A stretch of 25,463 bases of DNA from JADJQU01 sp035490315 (GTDB lineage: Bacteria > Planctomycetota > UBA1135 > GCA-002686595), in NCBI GenBank assembly GCA_035490315.1, contig DATHET010000297.1, positions 1 to 25,463 of the forward strand, given 5' to 3'. This document shows, piece after piece, positions 14,609-23,824 of this stretch. The notes under the pieces are model-generated. The model saw only the letters and a program-made list of their open reading frames with translations, ran no database searches and was not told the origin of the DNA. Position 1 is the stretch's first letter, and every line of letters starts with the position of its first letter. The position numbers and the translations under genes are program-made.

Positions 14609-17164
14609 GTGTTGCACCCGCTGCTGGTCAGGCAGCTGGAACGTTGCGGAATCCCCGACCCTGAGGTCGCTCCGGCCCCCGCAGCCTGGTCCAAGCTCCT
14701 GGAGCGACTCTCCAAGGGGTATTCGCAGGCCGACGAGGAGCGCTACCTCCTCGAGCGGTCGCTGGCGATGTCGTCGAATGAACTCCTGGACTTGAACGCG
14801 TCGTTGTCGACGTCCCAGGCCGAGCTTTCCGCCGAGCGCGACCGGCTGAATGCCGTGTTTGCGTCGATGGGCGACGGCTTGTTCGTGCTCGATCCGGAAG
14901 GCCACTGCATCATGGCCAACCCCGCCGCGGTGAGTCTCTTGGGCTGGAGCGCGAGCGAGTTGCGAGCCCTCGGGGTGCTGGCGGTCATCGCGAGGATCGA
15001 AGCGACCGCCGAGCTCGGCGCCGGTCCACGCAGCAATGAGGACGCGGAGTTTCTGCGCAAGGACGGCTCGCTGCTGAGCGTCTCCTACGTCCTGAATCCG
15101 ATCGTGAGCGACGGAGAGCATCGAGGAATCGTGCTCGCTTTCCATGACATCACAGGCATCAAACGCGCTCAGCAGGTCCTCGCGCGCGAGCACAGTCAGC
15201 TGCTCGCCATCATCGCCAACGCGCCGATCGGGATGGCGATGTTCGATGCGTCGATGCAATACATGGCGCACAGCGAGCGTTGGCTCCACGATTTCGGCCT
15301 GACGGGACAGAGCATCGTCGGGCGAGGCCATTACGAAGTCTTCCCCGACATTCCCGAGCGCTGGAAGGCTGCCCATCGACTGGCCTTGTCCGGAGTCGTC
15401 GTATCCAACCCCGAGGATGTGTTCGATCGGGCCGACGGTTCCAGGGTTTACTTGCGCTGGGCCATCCACCCCTGGCAGACGCCGGAAGGAAAAACCGGCG
15501 GCATCGTGATGGTCGCGGATCGCATCGACGACCTGGTCCAGGCGCGTGAAGCCGCGTTCGAGACCGCGCGCATCAAGGCCGAGTTCCTCGCGAACATGAG
15601 CCACGAGATCAGGACCCCGATGAACGGCGTCATCGGCATGACGGATCTGCTGCTGGGCACTTCGCTGCACAGCGACCAGCGCGAATTCGCCGAGACCATC
15701 CGGCTCTCCGCCGAGAACCTGTTGTCGATCATCAACGACATCCTGGATTTCTCGAAGATCGAAGCCGGCCAGATGCGCATGGACGCGATCGAGTTCGATC
15801 TTCGGACGGCGGTGCACGAAGTCGTCGAGATCCTCGCTGAGCGGGCGCAGGGCAAGGGGCTGGAACTCGCGGCCTTCGTCGAGCCCGACGTACCCCAGTC
15901 CGTGCACGGCGATCCGGGTCGGCTTCGTCAAGTCCTCCTCAACCTCATTTCGAATGCGGTCAAGTTCACGGAAGCTGGCGAGGTCGGAGTGTGCGTCGAG
16001 CTTGCCGGGCAGGATGAGCGCGGTGCCCTGATCCGCTTCTCGGTGCAAGACACCGGAATCGGCATCGACGTCGAAGCTCAAGCCCGGCTCTTCAAGCCTT
16101 TTTCGCAGGCTGACGGCTCGACCACCCGCAGGTATGGTGGAACCGGTCTGGGGCTAGCGATCTGCAGACAACTGACGACACTGATGGGCGGGGAGATCGG
16201 GATCGCGAGCCAGCCCGGGGTGGGGAGCAGGATCTGGTTCACCATCCGTGCCGCGCTCGGGATCACGCCGCGCTCCACGAGATCCATTGAGGTCAGTCTT
16301 CAGGGGGTGAGGACTCTGATCGTCGACGAAAAGGCCGCGAGTCTGCGCATCCTGGAGCGCCATGCCCTCGAATCAGGACTGAAGCCAACCTGTGTCAGCG
16401 ATGCCTCCGCGGCGCTCGTGGAATTGAGACGCGCCGCGCAAGCGGGCCTGAACTATCAGCTCGGCCTGCTCGACCTACGCACGCTCAAATCGGATGGACA
16501 TTGGCTGGTGCGAACCATCAGGGCCGATCCATCGCTTGCGTCGATTCGGCTGGTCGTGCAAGGCACTCTGGCGCAGCGCACGCAGTGCGCCGAGGTGGCC
16601 GCCGCGGGGTGCCAGGGCTTCCTGATCAAGCCGCTGCGCGACGACAAGCTCACGGAATGCGTGCGCATGGCGCTGGCCGACGATGAGCTCCCCACGGGCG
16701 CGGCTGTTCACCCGAAGTCGCTCGTCCCGATCCCGTCGCTTGCCGACACCGGCCTGAAGCGGCAGTCGCGGATCTTGATCGTCGAGGACAACCTGATCAA
16801 CCAGAGGGTCGCGGCTCGGATGCTGGAGAAGCTCGGCGCGGTCGGCGACATCGCCGCGGATGGAATCGAAGCTCTGCGTGCGCTCGAGACGAACTCCTAC
16901 GATGCCGTGCTCATGGACTGCCACATGCCCCTGCTCGATGGATACGAAGCCACGCGGGAGATCCGCCGCATGGAAGTCGTCGCCGGGGGGCACATGCCGA
17001 TCATCGCTTTGACCGCAAACGCCATGGAGGGTGATCGCGCCCTCTGCTTCCAAGCGGGCATGGACGATTTCCTTTCCAAGCCGTTCAAGATCGACGAGCT
17101 CGCTCGCGTGATCCGGCGTTGGGTCCACGACGGAGTCCTGCCCAGCGCGGTCACGCCCGAGTGA
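14609..17164 (+). CDS. PAS-containing soluble hybrid histidine kinase coupled to the FIST protein
   Basis: An 851-residue kinase without membrane segments. Order: N-terminal helical region (25-80; KLLERLSKGYSQADEERYLLERSL), PAS 1 (about 80-185), PAS 2 (about 195-310), HisKA with SHEIRTPMNG (His332), HATPase_c with N-box NLISNAVKF, DTGIGI and GGTGLGL, then two receiver domains. Receiver 1 (567-690) keeps Asp622 and Lys674 but has VDE for the usual acidic pair and QGT for the switch Thr region, so it is partly degenerate. Receiver 2 (720-840) is canonical (VEDN, LMDCHMP with Asp770, LTANA, LSKPF). No Hpt domain is present. The GTG start has GGAGGG about 9 nt upstream, inside the end of the FIST gene, so translation is probably coupled. 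The FIST protein is the likely sensor. Confidence 0.95.
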   Translation: MLHPLLVRQLERCGIPDPEVAPAPAAWSKLLERLSKGYSQADEERYLLERSLAMSSNELLDLNASLSTSQAELSAERDRLNAVFASMGDGLFVLDPEGHCIMANPAAVSLLGWSASELRALGVLAVIARIEATAELGAGPRSNEDAEFLRKDGSLLSVSYVLNPIVSDGEHRGIVLAFHDITGIKRAQQVLAREHSQLLAIIANAPIGMAMFDASMQYMAHSERWLHDFGLTGQSIVGRGHYEVFPDIPERWKAAHRLALSGVVVSNPEDVFDRADGSRVYLRWAIHPWQTPEGKTGGIVMVADRIDDLVQAREAAFETARIKAEFLANMSHEIRTPMNGVIGMTDLLLGTSLHSDQREFAETIRLSAENLLSIINDILDFSKIEAGQMRMDAIEFDLRTAVHEVVEILAERAQGKGLELAAFVEPDVPQSVHGDPGRLRQVLLNLISNAVKFTEAGEVGVCVELAGQDERGALIRFSVQDTGIGIDVEAQARLFKPFSQADGSTTRRYGGTGLGLAICRQLTTLMGGEIGIASQPGVGSRIWFTIRAALGITPRSTRSIEVSLQGVRTLIVDEKAASLRILERHALESGLKPTCVSDASAALVELRRAAQAGLNYQLGLLDLRTLKSDGHWLVRTIRADPSLASIRLVVQGTLAQRTQCAEVAAAGCQGFLIKPLRDDKLTECVRMALADDELPTGAAVHPKSLVPIPSLADTGLKRQSRILIVEDNLINQRVAARMLEKLGAVGDIAADGIEALRALETNSYDAVLMDCHMPLLDGYEATREIRRMEVVAGGHMPIIALTANAMEGDRALCFQAGMDDFLSKPFKIDELARVIRRWVHDGVLPSAVTPE

Positions 17165-17249
17165 GCGAGCTTCCACGCGCCGACCAGCCGGCCAGCTGGG
17201 GATCCACCGAGGAGTGGCACGTTTCCTGCGGATAGGGGAGCCCGCGATC

Positions 17250-17495
17250 ATGATCCACCTGTCGGACGAGCAGAGCACCGAAATCCTGACCAAGGCCGAC
17301 CTGGAGTTGATCCAGTCGGAACTGCACGCCGCTTTCGAAAACGCTCAGCGCACCCTGGAAAGGGCCGAGATGCTGCTTCTGCGCCTGGCCCTGCGACGGA
17401 AGGAAAAAGCTGCAAACGATGTAGCGGATTCTTCACTCGCGGAGTCGAGCGACGTCCGGCCGGCGAGCAGGGGCAGCTGCGCCCGCCGCTCCTGA
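17250..17495 (+). CDS. Small hypothetical helical protein
   Basis: An 81-residue protein with no recognised domain. Residues about 10-55 (LTKADLELIQSELHAAFENAQRTLERAEMLLLRLALRR) should form a long amphipathic helix or coiled coil; the tail is Ser/Arg-rich and disordered. ATG at 17250 is chosen because AGGGGAG lies about 9 nt upstream; a GTG 36 bp earlier is possible. It lies 85 bp after the hybrid kinase and before a membrane protein gene on the same strand. The good ribosome site is the main reason to call it real. Confidence 0.5.
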   Translation: MIHLSDEQSTEILTKADLELIQSELHAAFENAQRTLERAEMLLLRLALRRKEKAANDVADSSLAESSDVRPASRGSCARRS

Positions 17496-17575
17496 ACGTG
17501 ACCGGGCGGCGGACCCGACCAGCGCCGGCCGTCGAGTTCACCCCCGAGCCCGAGCTGCGCCGATAAGGGGAACCC

Positions 17576-18043
17576 ATGCTTCCCTTGCTGACCGCTCGCC
17601 TGCGCGCCCTCGTCGGGCTGCCGTTTTTCGCCCGCGGTCAATCGATGTCCGCCTGGGAGGCGATCGGCTGGTGGGAGCGGCGGCGGCTCGCGTTCAACCT
17701 GGTGGTCGGCGCCGTCGGGGCCCTGACCTGCTTCATCGGCCTGGTGGCGCTGGCCGTCCTCGAACGATTCTTCCACGAGCCCGTGGAGATGCCCGACCCG
17801 CCGATTTTCATCTTCTTCGCGATCGGCGGCTACGCGGTGATGGCGAACGTCTGCTTCACCGGCGGGTGGATCGTCGAGCTGCTCGTGCGCTGGCTGTGGC
17901 GCGACGACGGCACGCGCTTCGCCTCGATCGGCTTCACCCTCGGGCTGGTCTTCTCCGCGGGCCTGACCCTCGCGCCGGCCCTGTTCATGGTCGGTGTGGC
18001 GGGCTTGCAGATCCTCTTCGGCGCGGGGGCTGCGCCACGCTGA
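17576..18043 (+). CDS. Small inner-membrane protein
   Basis: A 155-residue integral membrane protein, function unknown. After a short basic N terminus and the cytoplasmic-looking WEAIGWWERRRLAFN, three transmembrane helices are visible: about 40-62 (LVVGAVGALTCFIGLVALAVL), 76-100 (IFIFFAIGGYAVMANVCFTGGWIVE) and 118-150. The ATG has a strong AAGGGGA site 4-5 nt upstream. The WW[EK]RRR.AFN.[VI].G start is, from memory, found in small uncharacterised membrane proteins of other bacteria. It ends 12 bp before the convergent basic-protein gene. Confidence 0.8.
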   Translation: MLPLLTARLRALVGLPFFARGQSMSAWEAIGWWERRRLAFNLVVGAVGALTCFIGLVALAVLERFFHEPVEMPDPPIFIFFAIGGYAVMANVCFTGGWIVELLVRWLWRDDGTRFASIGFTLGLVFSAGLTLAPALFMVGVAGLQILFGAGAAPR

Positions 18044-18055
18044 GACGCACCCTCT

Positions 18056-18415
18056 TCAGCGATCGCCGCGCTTCCTGGACCGCGCGACTCGCGAGCGATC
18101 GTCGCTGGAGCCCATCAAGGCCCTGCCGGCGCGCGCGATCAAGGCTTTGCGGACCACTTCGCCGAGCGCGGCGACGAACGCATCGACCAGCTCGCGAAGC
18201 TCGGCGTCGAGCGGGTCGATCGCCGCGGCCTTGCTCTTGCGGTTCGCTCGCGCAGCGGCAGGCTTCGCAGCCACGACTGCGGCTTCGGCGCTTTTCTTGG
18301 CGGCCTTCGCTCTCAAAGCGGCGATCTCGGCTTCGTACTCGGCCACGCGCTCTTCGGCAGTGCGACGGCGGCGCGCGGCAACAGGCGCGGGCGCCTCGGT
18401 GATCGGCGATTCCAT
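18056..18415 (-). CDS. Small basic Ala/Lys/Arg-rich protein
   Basis: A 119-residue protein of biased composition. Residues about 18-50 form a charged coiled coil (RRRRTAEERVAEYEAEIAALRAKAAKK). An Ala/Lys stretch (38-65) resembles low-complexity tails of histone-H1-like or nucleoid proteins. Residues 66-100 (IDPLDAELRELVDAFVAALGEVVRKAL) form a cleaner helical domain, and the C terminus is SR-rich. Nucleic-acid binding is plausible from charge only. The start at MESPITEAP is chosen since the longer frame upstream is Ser/Arg junk; it has no ribosome site. It lies just downstream of the hybrid kinase (18501) on the same strand. Confidence 0.55.
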   Translation of the reverse strand: MESPITEAPAPVAARRRRTAEERVAEYEAEIAALRAKAAKKSAEAAVVAAKPAAARANRKSKAAAIDPLDAELRELVDAFVAALGEVVRKALIARAGRALMGSSDDRSRVARSRKRGDR

Positions 18416-18500
18416 GGGGGGAAGAGTGTAATGCGCGGCTCGCGCGCGCAGCCAGCCGTCCCCGGGAGCAGACTTCGACGATTCGCGGGCCGTCAGGCGA

Positions 18501-20936
<2,436 letters not shown>

Positions 20937-20960
20937 TGCGAGCATTCCTTCGACATGGAC

Positions 20961-21743
20961 CTATTCGGGCCGCGCGAACGACCACTCGCGCGTCAGGGTG
21001 AAGAGGACCTGCACGTCCGCGGCGGCGTCCGTCAGTCCGACGGCCACTGCGCAGCCGAATTCGTAATCGCCCCAGCGCCAGCTGAGGCCGGGAGCCGCGC
21101 TCAGTGCGAGGTCGCCGTCTTCCTGCTCGCCGAGCACTTCGAACGATCCGGTGCACGGCCCGAGATCCTTGATGAACGCGAGGGCGCCGAGCGCGCCCGT
21201 GTCCCATTCGCCGTCCGCTTCCGACAGGCTCAATCCCAGGCCTGCATTGAGATCGAGGGCTTCGCCGGCGCGGTAGAACAGCGCGAAGGGTTCCACCGAC
21301 CAGTCGACCTCGCCCGAATGCGCGTCGAGGAAGGTGACATCCGCTCCGACGGCGAGCTGCGGGCCGCCCTGCGCGTCCTTTGCGATCTGGACCAGGGCTC
21401 CGACGCCGACTTCGTCGATGCCCGACACGTCCCAGTCGCTGTCGTCGACGTAGGGCAGGAGCAGCTCGAGCTGCAGATCGTCCGTCATTCCCCACTCGAG
21501 CACGAGCGGCAGCACCGTGCGCCGTTCGCCGCGGTCGAATCCCAGCCACAGTCCGGTGGAAATCTGCAGCTCGCCGCGCTCCTGCGGATAGATCAGGTCG
21601 CTGAGGAAGAGCTCCTCGAGCATGCTCGGCGGCTCGCCTTGTGGTACGACGTCGTTGCCTGGAACGTCCGTCGTCGGCGGAATGCCGGGCAGCAGGAGCC
21701 AGGACAAGATGGTGTGAGCGAGCATCGGGTGCGCCCGCCGCAT
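20961..21743 (-). CDS. Probable outer-membrane beta-barrel protein
   Basis: About 260 residues. A signal peptide (MRRAHPMLAHTILSWLLLPG) precedes a short acidic linker, then alternating beta strands to the end. Landmarks are ISTGLWLGFDRGERRTVLPLVLEWGMTDDLQLELLLPY, VGVGALVQI, PQLAVGADVTF and a last strand ending in Phe (LFTLTREWSF). The pattern resembles small outer-membrane barrels annotated as transporter or MetA-pathway-like proteins; I cannot assign a substrate. The start at 21743 is chosen for its basic signal-peptide start; ATG at 21725 is an alternative. It is followed 24 bp later by the transmembrane hybrid kinase, hinting that the kinase monitors the envelope. It diverges from the SGNH gene across 84 bp. 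Confidence 0.75.
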   Translation of the reverse strand: MRRAHPMLAHTILSWLLLPGIPPTTDVPGNDVVPQGEPPSMLEELFLSDLIYPQERGELQISTGLWLGFDRGERRTVLPLVLEWGMTDDLQLELLLPYVDDSDWDVSGIDEVGVGALVQIAKDAQGGPQLAVGADVTFLDAHSGEVDWSVEPFALFYRAGEALDLNAGLGLSLSEADGEWDTGALGALAFIKDLGPCTGSFEVLGEQEDGDLALSAAPGLSWRWGDYEFGCAVAVGLTDAAADVQVLFTLTREWSFARPE

Positions 21744-21827
21744 GGGCACGCGGAACCGAGTGCGTTCCCGGGCATCTGCTGACGAGCCGAAGCTGCTATC
21801 GCCGCCCGAAAGAGGCAATCTGTGTAG

Positions 21828-23408
21828 GTGGAACTACCCAAGCAGGCCGATCCGACGCTTCCGCCAGGCGGATTCGCGCCTGACGCAGACCCGCCGCGAC
21901 CCCATCGCGGTTTCGCAGGGACTTTCGTCGTCGTCGCAGCCCTTGCGATTTTCGTCGGCGTGGCGGGATTGACGCTCAACCACGCCCGGCAACTTGTGTT
22001 CGTGAAGCGTACCTGGCTGTACAAGGAACCGCACGGTCTCGAGCTGCTCGTCGCCTCGGGCGTCCTCGCCGGCGCTGCCGTCGCAGCCCTCGCGGTCGCC
22101 GTGCGCCGCGGTCGCGTGCAAGAATTTCCTGCGCCTGCCTTGCGCTGGATCCCGACCCTGGTGCTCGGTGCGTGGATGTGGGGATGGTTCGTCCAACCTC
22201 CGCCGCTCATCTTCGACCTCGAGCTGGGAGTGTGCCTGGCGGCTGCCCTGTGGAGCGCGGGAGTTGCCGCGGTTGTCTGGCGACGGCCTCCCACATGGCC
22301 GCGCTGGCTGCGCCGGATCGAGCTCGTCCTGATGCAGCTCGCGCTGTGCGTCTTCGCCGCGGAATTCACGCTGCGCGCCATCCGCGCCGTCGGGAACAGT
22401 GCATTCCTGGCCACGGCGGGCACGGACCTCGACGCCTGGCTGCGCGCTCACCGCCAGCCGCAGGGGACTTACCACCTCGGCTTTCCGATCAATTCGGCCG
22501 GCCTCGTGGACACGGATCCCAGCCGCCTCGAGCCGAGCGTCCGCCTGGTCGCCTGCCTGGGCGATTCCTTTGGCGTCGGCGTGGTGCCGCACCAACTGCA
22601 CTACACGACACTCGCGGAGGCGCAGTTGCCGAGCACCGAGGTCTACAACCTGGCCGTGGTCAACGCGGGGCCGCGCGAGTATCGAAGACTGCTCGAGACC
22701 GACGCGCTGCCGCTGCATCCGAAGCTGATCGTCGTATGCCTGTTCCTCGGCAATGACATCAAAGACGCTGGACGCCGCGACGCGACTCTGGCGGAGAGAT
22801 GGCTCGCGCCCAGCGAGGTCCTGATCCGCGTCGTGCCGCGGAAGCTCACGACTCTCGCCCGCGAGCAGCATCTCGGACAGGGTGAATCGTCCTTCGGCCT
22901 GCCGAGGAATCGCGCCTTCGCAGCCGCCGAGATCCGCCAGCGTATGCCCTGGCTCGACGATGCGCTGCTCGAGCCGCCGTCGCTCTCGCGCGAGCGCTTC
23001 CTCTACGTCGAGCACTCGCGCGCCGGAATCCTGTTCGACGCGCAGTCGCAGCAGTACGCCGATTTTTTTCGGAGCCTCGAGCTCTTGATCGAAAGCGCCA
23101 GGCCGGTTCCGATCGCTTTCCTGCTGATCCCCGACGAATTCCAGGTCGAGGACAGCCTGTGGAAAGCCCTGCTCGTCGACGGCGTGCCCGCGGACGCGGA
23201 TCGCGAGCTGCCGCAGAGGCTCATCGGCGCCTGGCTGGCCGAGCGCTCAGTCCCCTATGTCGATCTCCTGCCGCGTCTGCGCCAAGTGAAGCCGCTCTCC
23301 GACGGCGCGCTGCACGTGTTCCACCGCCACGACACGCACTTCAACGCGCGCGGCAATGCGATCGCGGCCGACGCGCTGGTCGAGCTGGTGAAGCGTTTCG
23401 ACTTCTAG
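21828..23408 (+). CDS. Membrane-anchored SGNH/GDSL hydrolase family protein
   Basis: A 526-residue protein with about five hydrophobic segments in the first 185 residues (about 30-50, 72-92, 106-124, 130-150, 165-183), then a large SGNH hydrolase-like domain. Catalytic landmarks: CLGDSFGVG (Ser247), FLGNDIKD (Asn309) and DTHFNARGN (Asp502, His504). The last block matches the SGNH domains of polysaccharide O-acetylation enzymes and related GDSL lipases/esterases, so acyl-ester transfer or removal on an envelope glycan is plausible. The GTG start is the earliest possible, since TAG immediately precedes it; no ribosome site is seen and no later Met occurs before residue 117. The downstream non-coding repeat region begins within its stop codon. 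Confidence 0.85.
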   Translation: MELPKQADPTLPPGGFAPDADPPRPHRGFAGTFVVVAALAIFVGVAGLTLNHARQLVFVKRTWLYKEPHGLELLVASGVLAGAAVAALAVAVRRGRVQEFPAPALRWIPTLVLGAWMWGWFVQPPPLIFDLELGVCLAAALWSAGVAAVVWRRPPTWPRWLRRIELVLMQLALCVFAAEFTLRAIRAVGNSAFLATAGTDLDAWLRAHRQPQGTYHLGFPINSAGLVDTDPSRLEPSVRLVACLGDSFGVGVVPHQLHYTTLAEAQLPSTEVYNLAVVNAGPREYRRLLETDALPLHPKLIVVCLFLGNDIKDAGRRDATLAERWLAPSEVLIRVVPRKLTTLAREQHLGQGESSFGLPRNRAFAAAEIRQRMPWLDDALLEPPSLSRERFLYVEHSRAGILFDAQSQQYADFFRSLELLIESARPVPIAFLLIPDEFQVEDSLWKALLVDGVPADADRELPQRLIGAWLAERSVPYVDLLPRLRQVKPLSDGALHVFHRHDTHFNARGNAIAADALVELVKRFDF

Positions 23409-23483
23409 CGTCCCGTACCAGCAGTACGTCGACAAAATCGGCCTGCCTGCGGCTCCCTGGCTGCGTTGCCGGGATCCCCTCTC

Positions 23484-23501
23484 GAACACCTATCGGTGTT
23501 C
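23484..23501. other. Perfect hairpin inside the inverted repeat (1)
   Basis: GAACACC, loop TATC, GGTGTTC: seven perfect pairs. It lies near the centre of the 23407-23641 element and could be a stem-loop of its transcript or a terminator of the SGNH gene, though no T-tract follows. Confidence 0.6.
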
Positions 23502-23503
23502 TC

Positions 23504-23520
23504 GTGCGCCTTCGGCGCAC
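23504..23520. other. Perfect hairpin inside the inverted repeat (2)
   Basis: GTGCGCC, loop TTC, GGCGCAC: seven perfect GC-rich pairs, two bases after the previous hairpin. Two stacked stem-loops in the centre of a larger palindrome suggest a structured RNA or REP-like element. Confidence 0.6.
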
Positions 23521-23692
23521 CGGGGCTTACCTTCCTCTTGTTGCAGAGAACACGCCTCGTCGCGGCGCCTTGCCAGGAAGCCGCATTCAGGCCGCTTTTG
23601 CCAACGTACTTCAGGTACAGGACACAAGCGTCCCGTACCAGAAGTTCGCTGAAGCAGTCCAGCAGCACGCGCGGCGCTGTCGCGCTGATGAA

Positions 23693-23714
23693 GTCGCGCG
23701 GAGTACCCCGCGAC
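23693..23714. other. Imperfect palindrome
   Basis: GTCGCG.GG around a GTAC-like centre pairs with CC.CGCGAC, with two mismatches. It continues the series of stem-loops in this non-coding region. Confidence 0.35.
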
Positions 23715-23749
23715 TGGCTTGCCGCGCACGGCGTGGCGGAGCGCGCCGG

Positions 23750-23769
23750 GCCCGGCCCTTCGGCCGGGC
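23750..23769. terminator. Eight-pair GC hairpin with CTTC loop
   Basis: GCCCGGCC, loop CTTC, GGCCGGGC: a perfect and very stable stem. It lies between the convergent SGNH gene and the exported repeat protein, where a bidirectional terminator is expected. There is no T-tract. Confidence 0.5.
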
Positions 23770-23816
23770 AGTGTCCTGTCCCCTCAGTTCGAGTACGAAC
23801 TTCAGGCCGGACACTG
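23769..23816. repeat. 48-bp nested palindrome related to the larger inverted repeat
   Basis: Outer arms CAGTGTCC/GGACACTG and inner arms AGTTCG/CGAACT (loop AGTA) pair perfectly, with CCT/AGG between them. ACTTCAGG and GTGTCCTGT within it also occur in the right arm of the 23407-23641 element (the second as its complement), so it looks like a shortened relative. It ends 9 bp before the stop of the next minus-strand gene and may act as its terminator. Confidence 0.6.
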
Positions 23817-23824
23817 GTCGCGCA

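Larger units (their letters stand above)
23407..23641. repeat. Large imperfect inverted repeat with 15-bp flanking direct repeats
   Basis: Arms of 51 nt at 23411-23461 and 23572-23622 are inverted copies, 42 of 51 bases matching by hand count (core: GTACGT.G.CAAAA.CGGCCTG..TGCGGCT.CCTGGC). The unit is flanked by a perfect 15-bp direct repeat, AGCGTCCCGTACCAG, at 23407-23421 and 23627-23641; the first copy starts inside the SGNH stop codon. Two perfect hairpins lie between the arms. No plausible ORF is present. It could be a small non-autonomous mobile or REP-like element, or a large folded transcript end; no transposase or target duplication proves mobility. Confidence 0.75.

Noticed and set aside
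14537..16081. A 514-codon minus-strand open frame opposite the FIST-linked kinase
   Set aside because: The plus strand carries clear PAS, HisKA and HATPase motifs; the antisense frame has no motif.
21834..23015. A long minus-strand open frame opposite the SGNH gene
   Set aside because: The plus strand has GDS, GND and DxHxN blocks; the antisense frame is a shadow.
23407..23641. CRISPR array
   Set aside because: Only one direct-repeat pair and inverted arms are present; there is no regular repeat-spacer pattern and no cas gene.
23405..23668. Small minus-strand genes in the repeat region
   Set aside because: The frames run straight through inverted repeats and hairpins and have no domain; they are read-throughs of repeat DNA.
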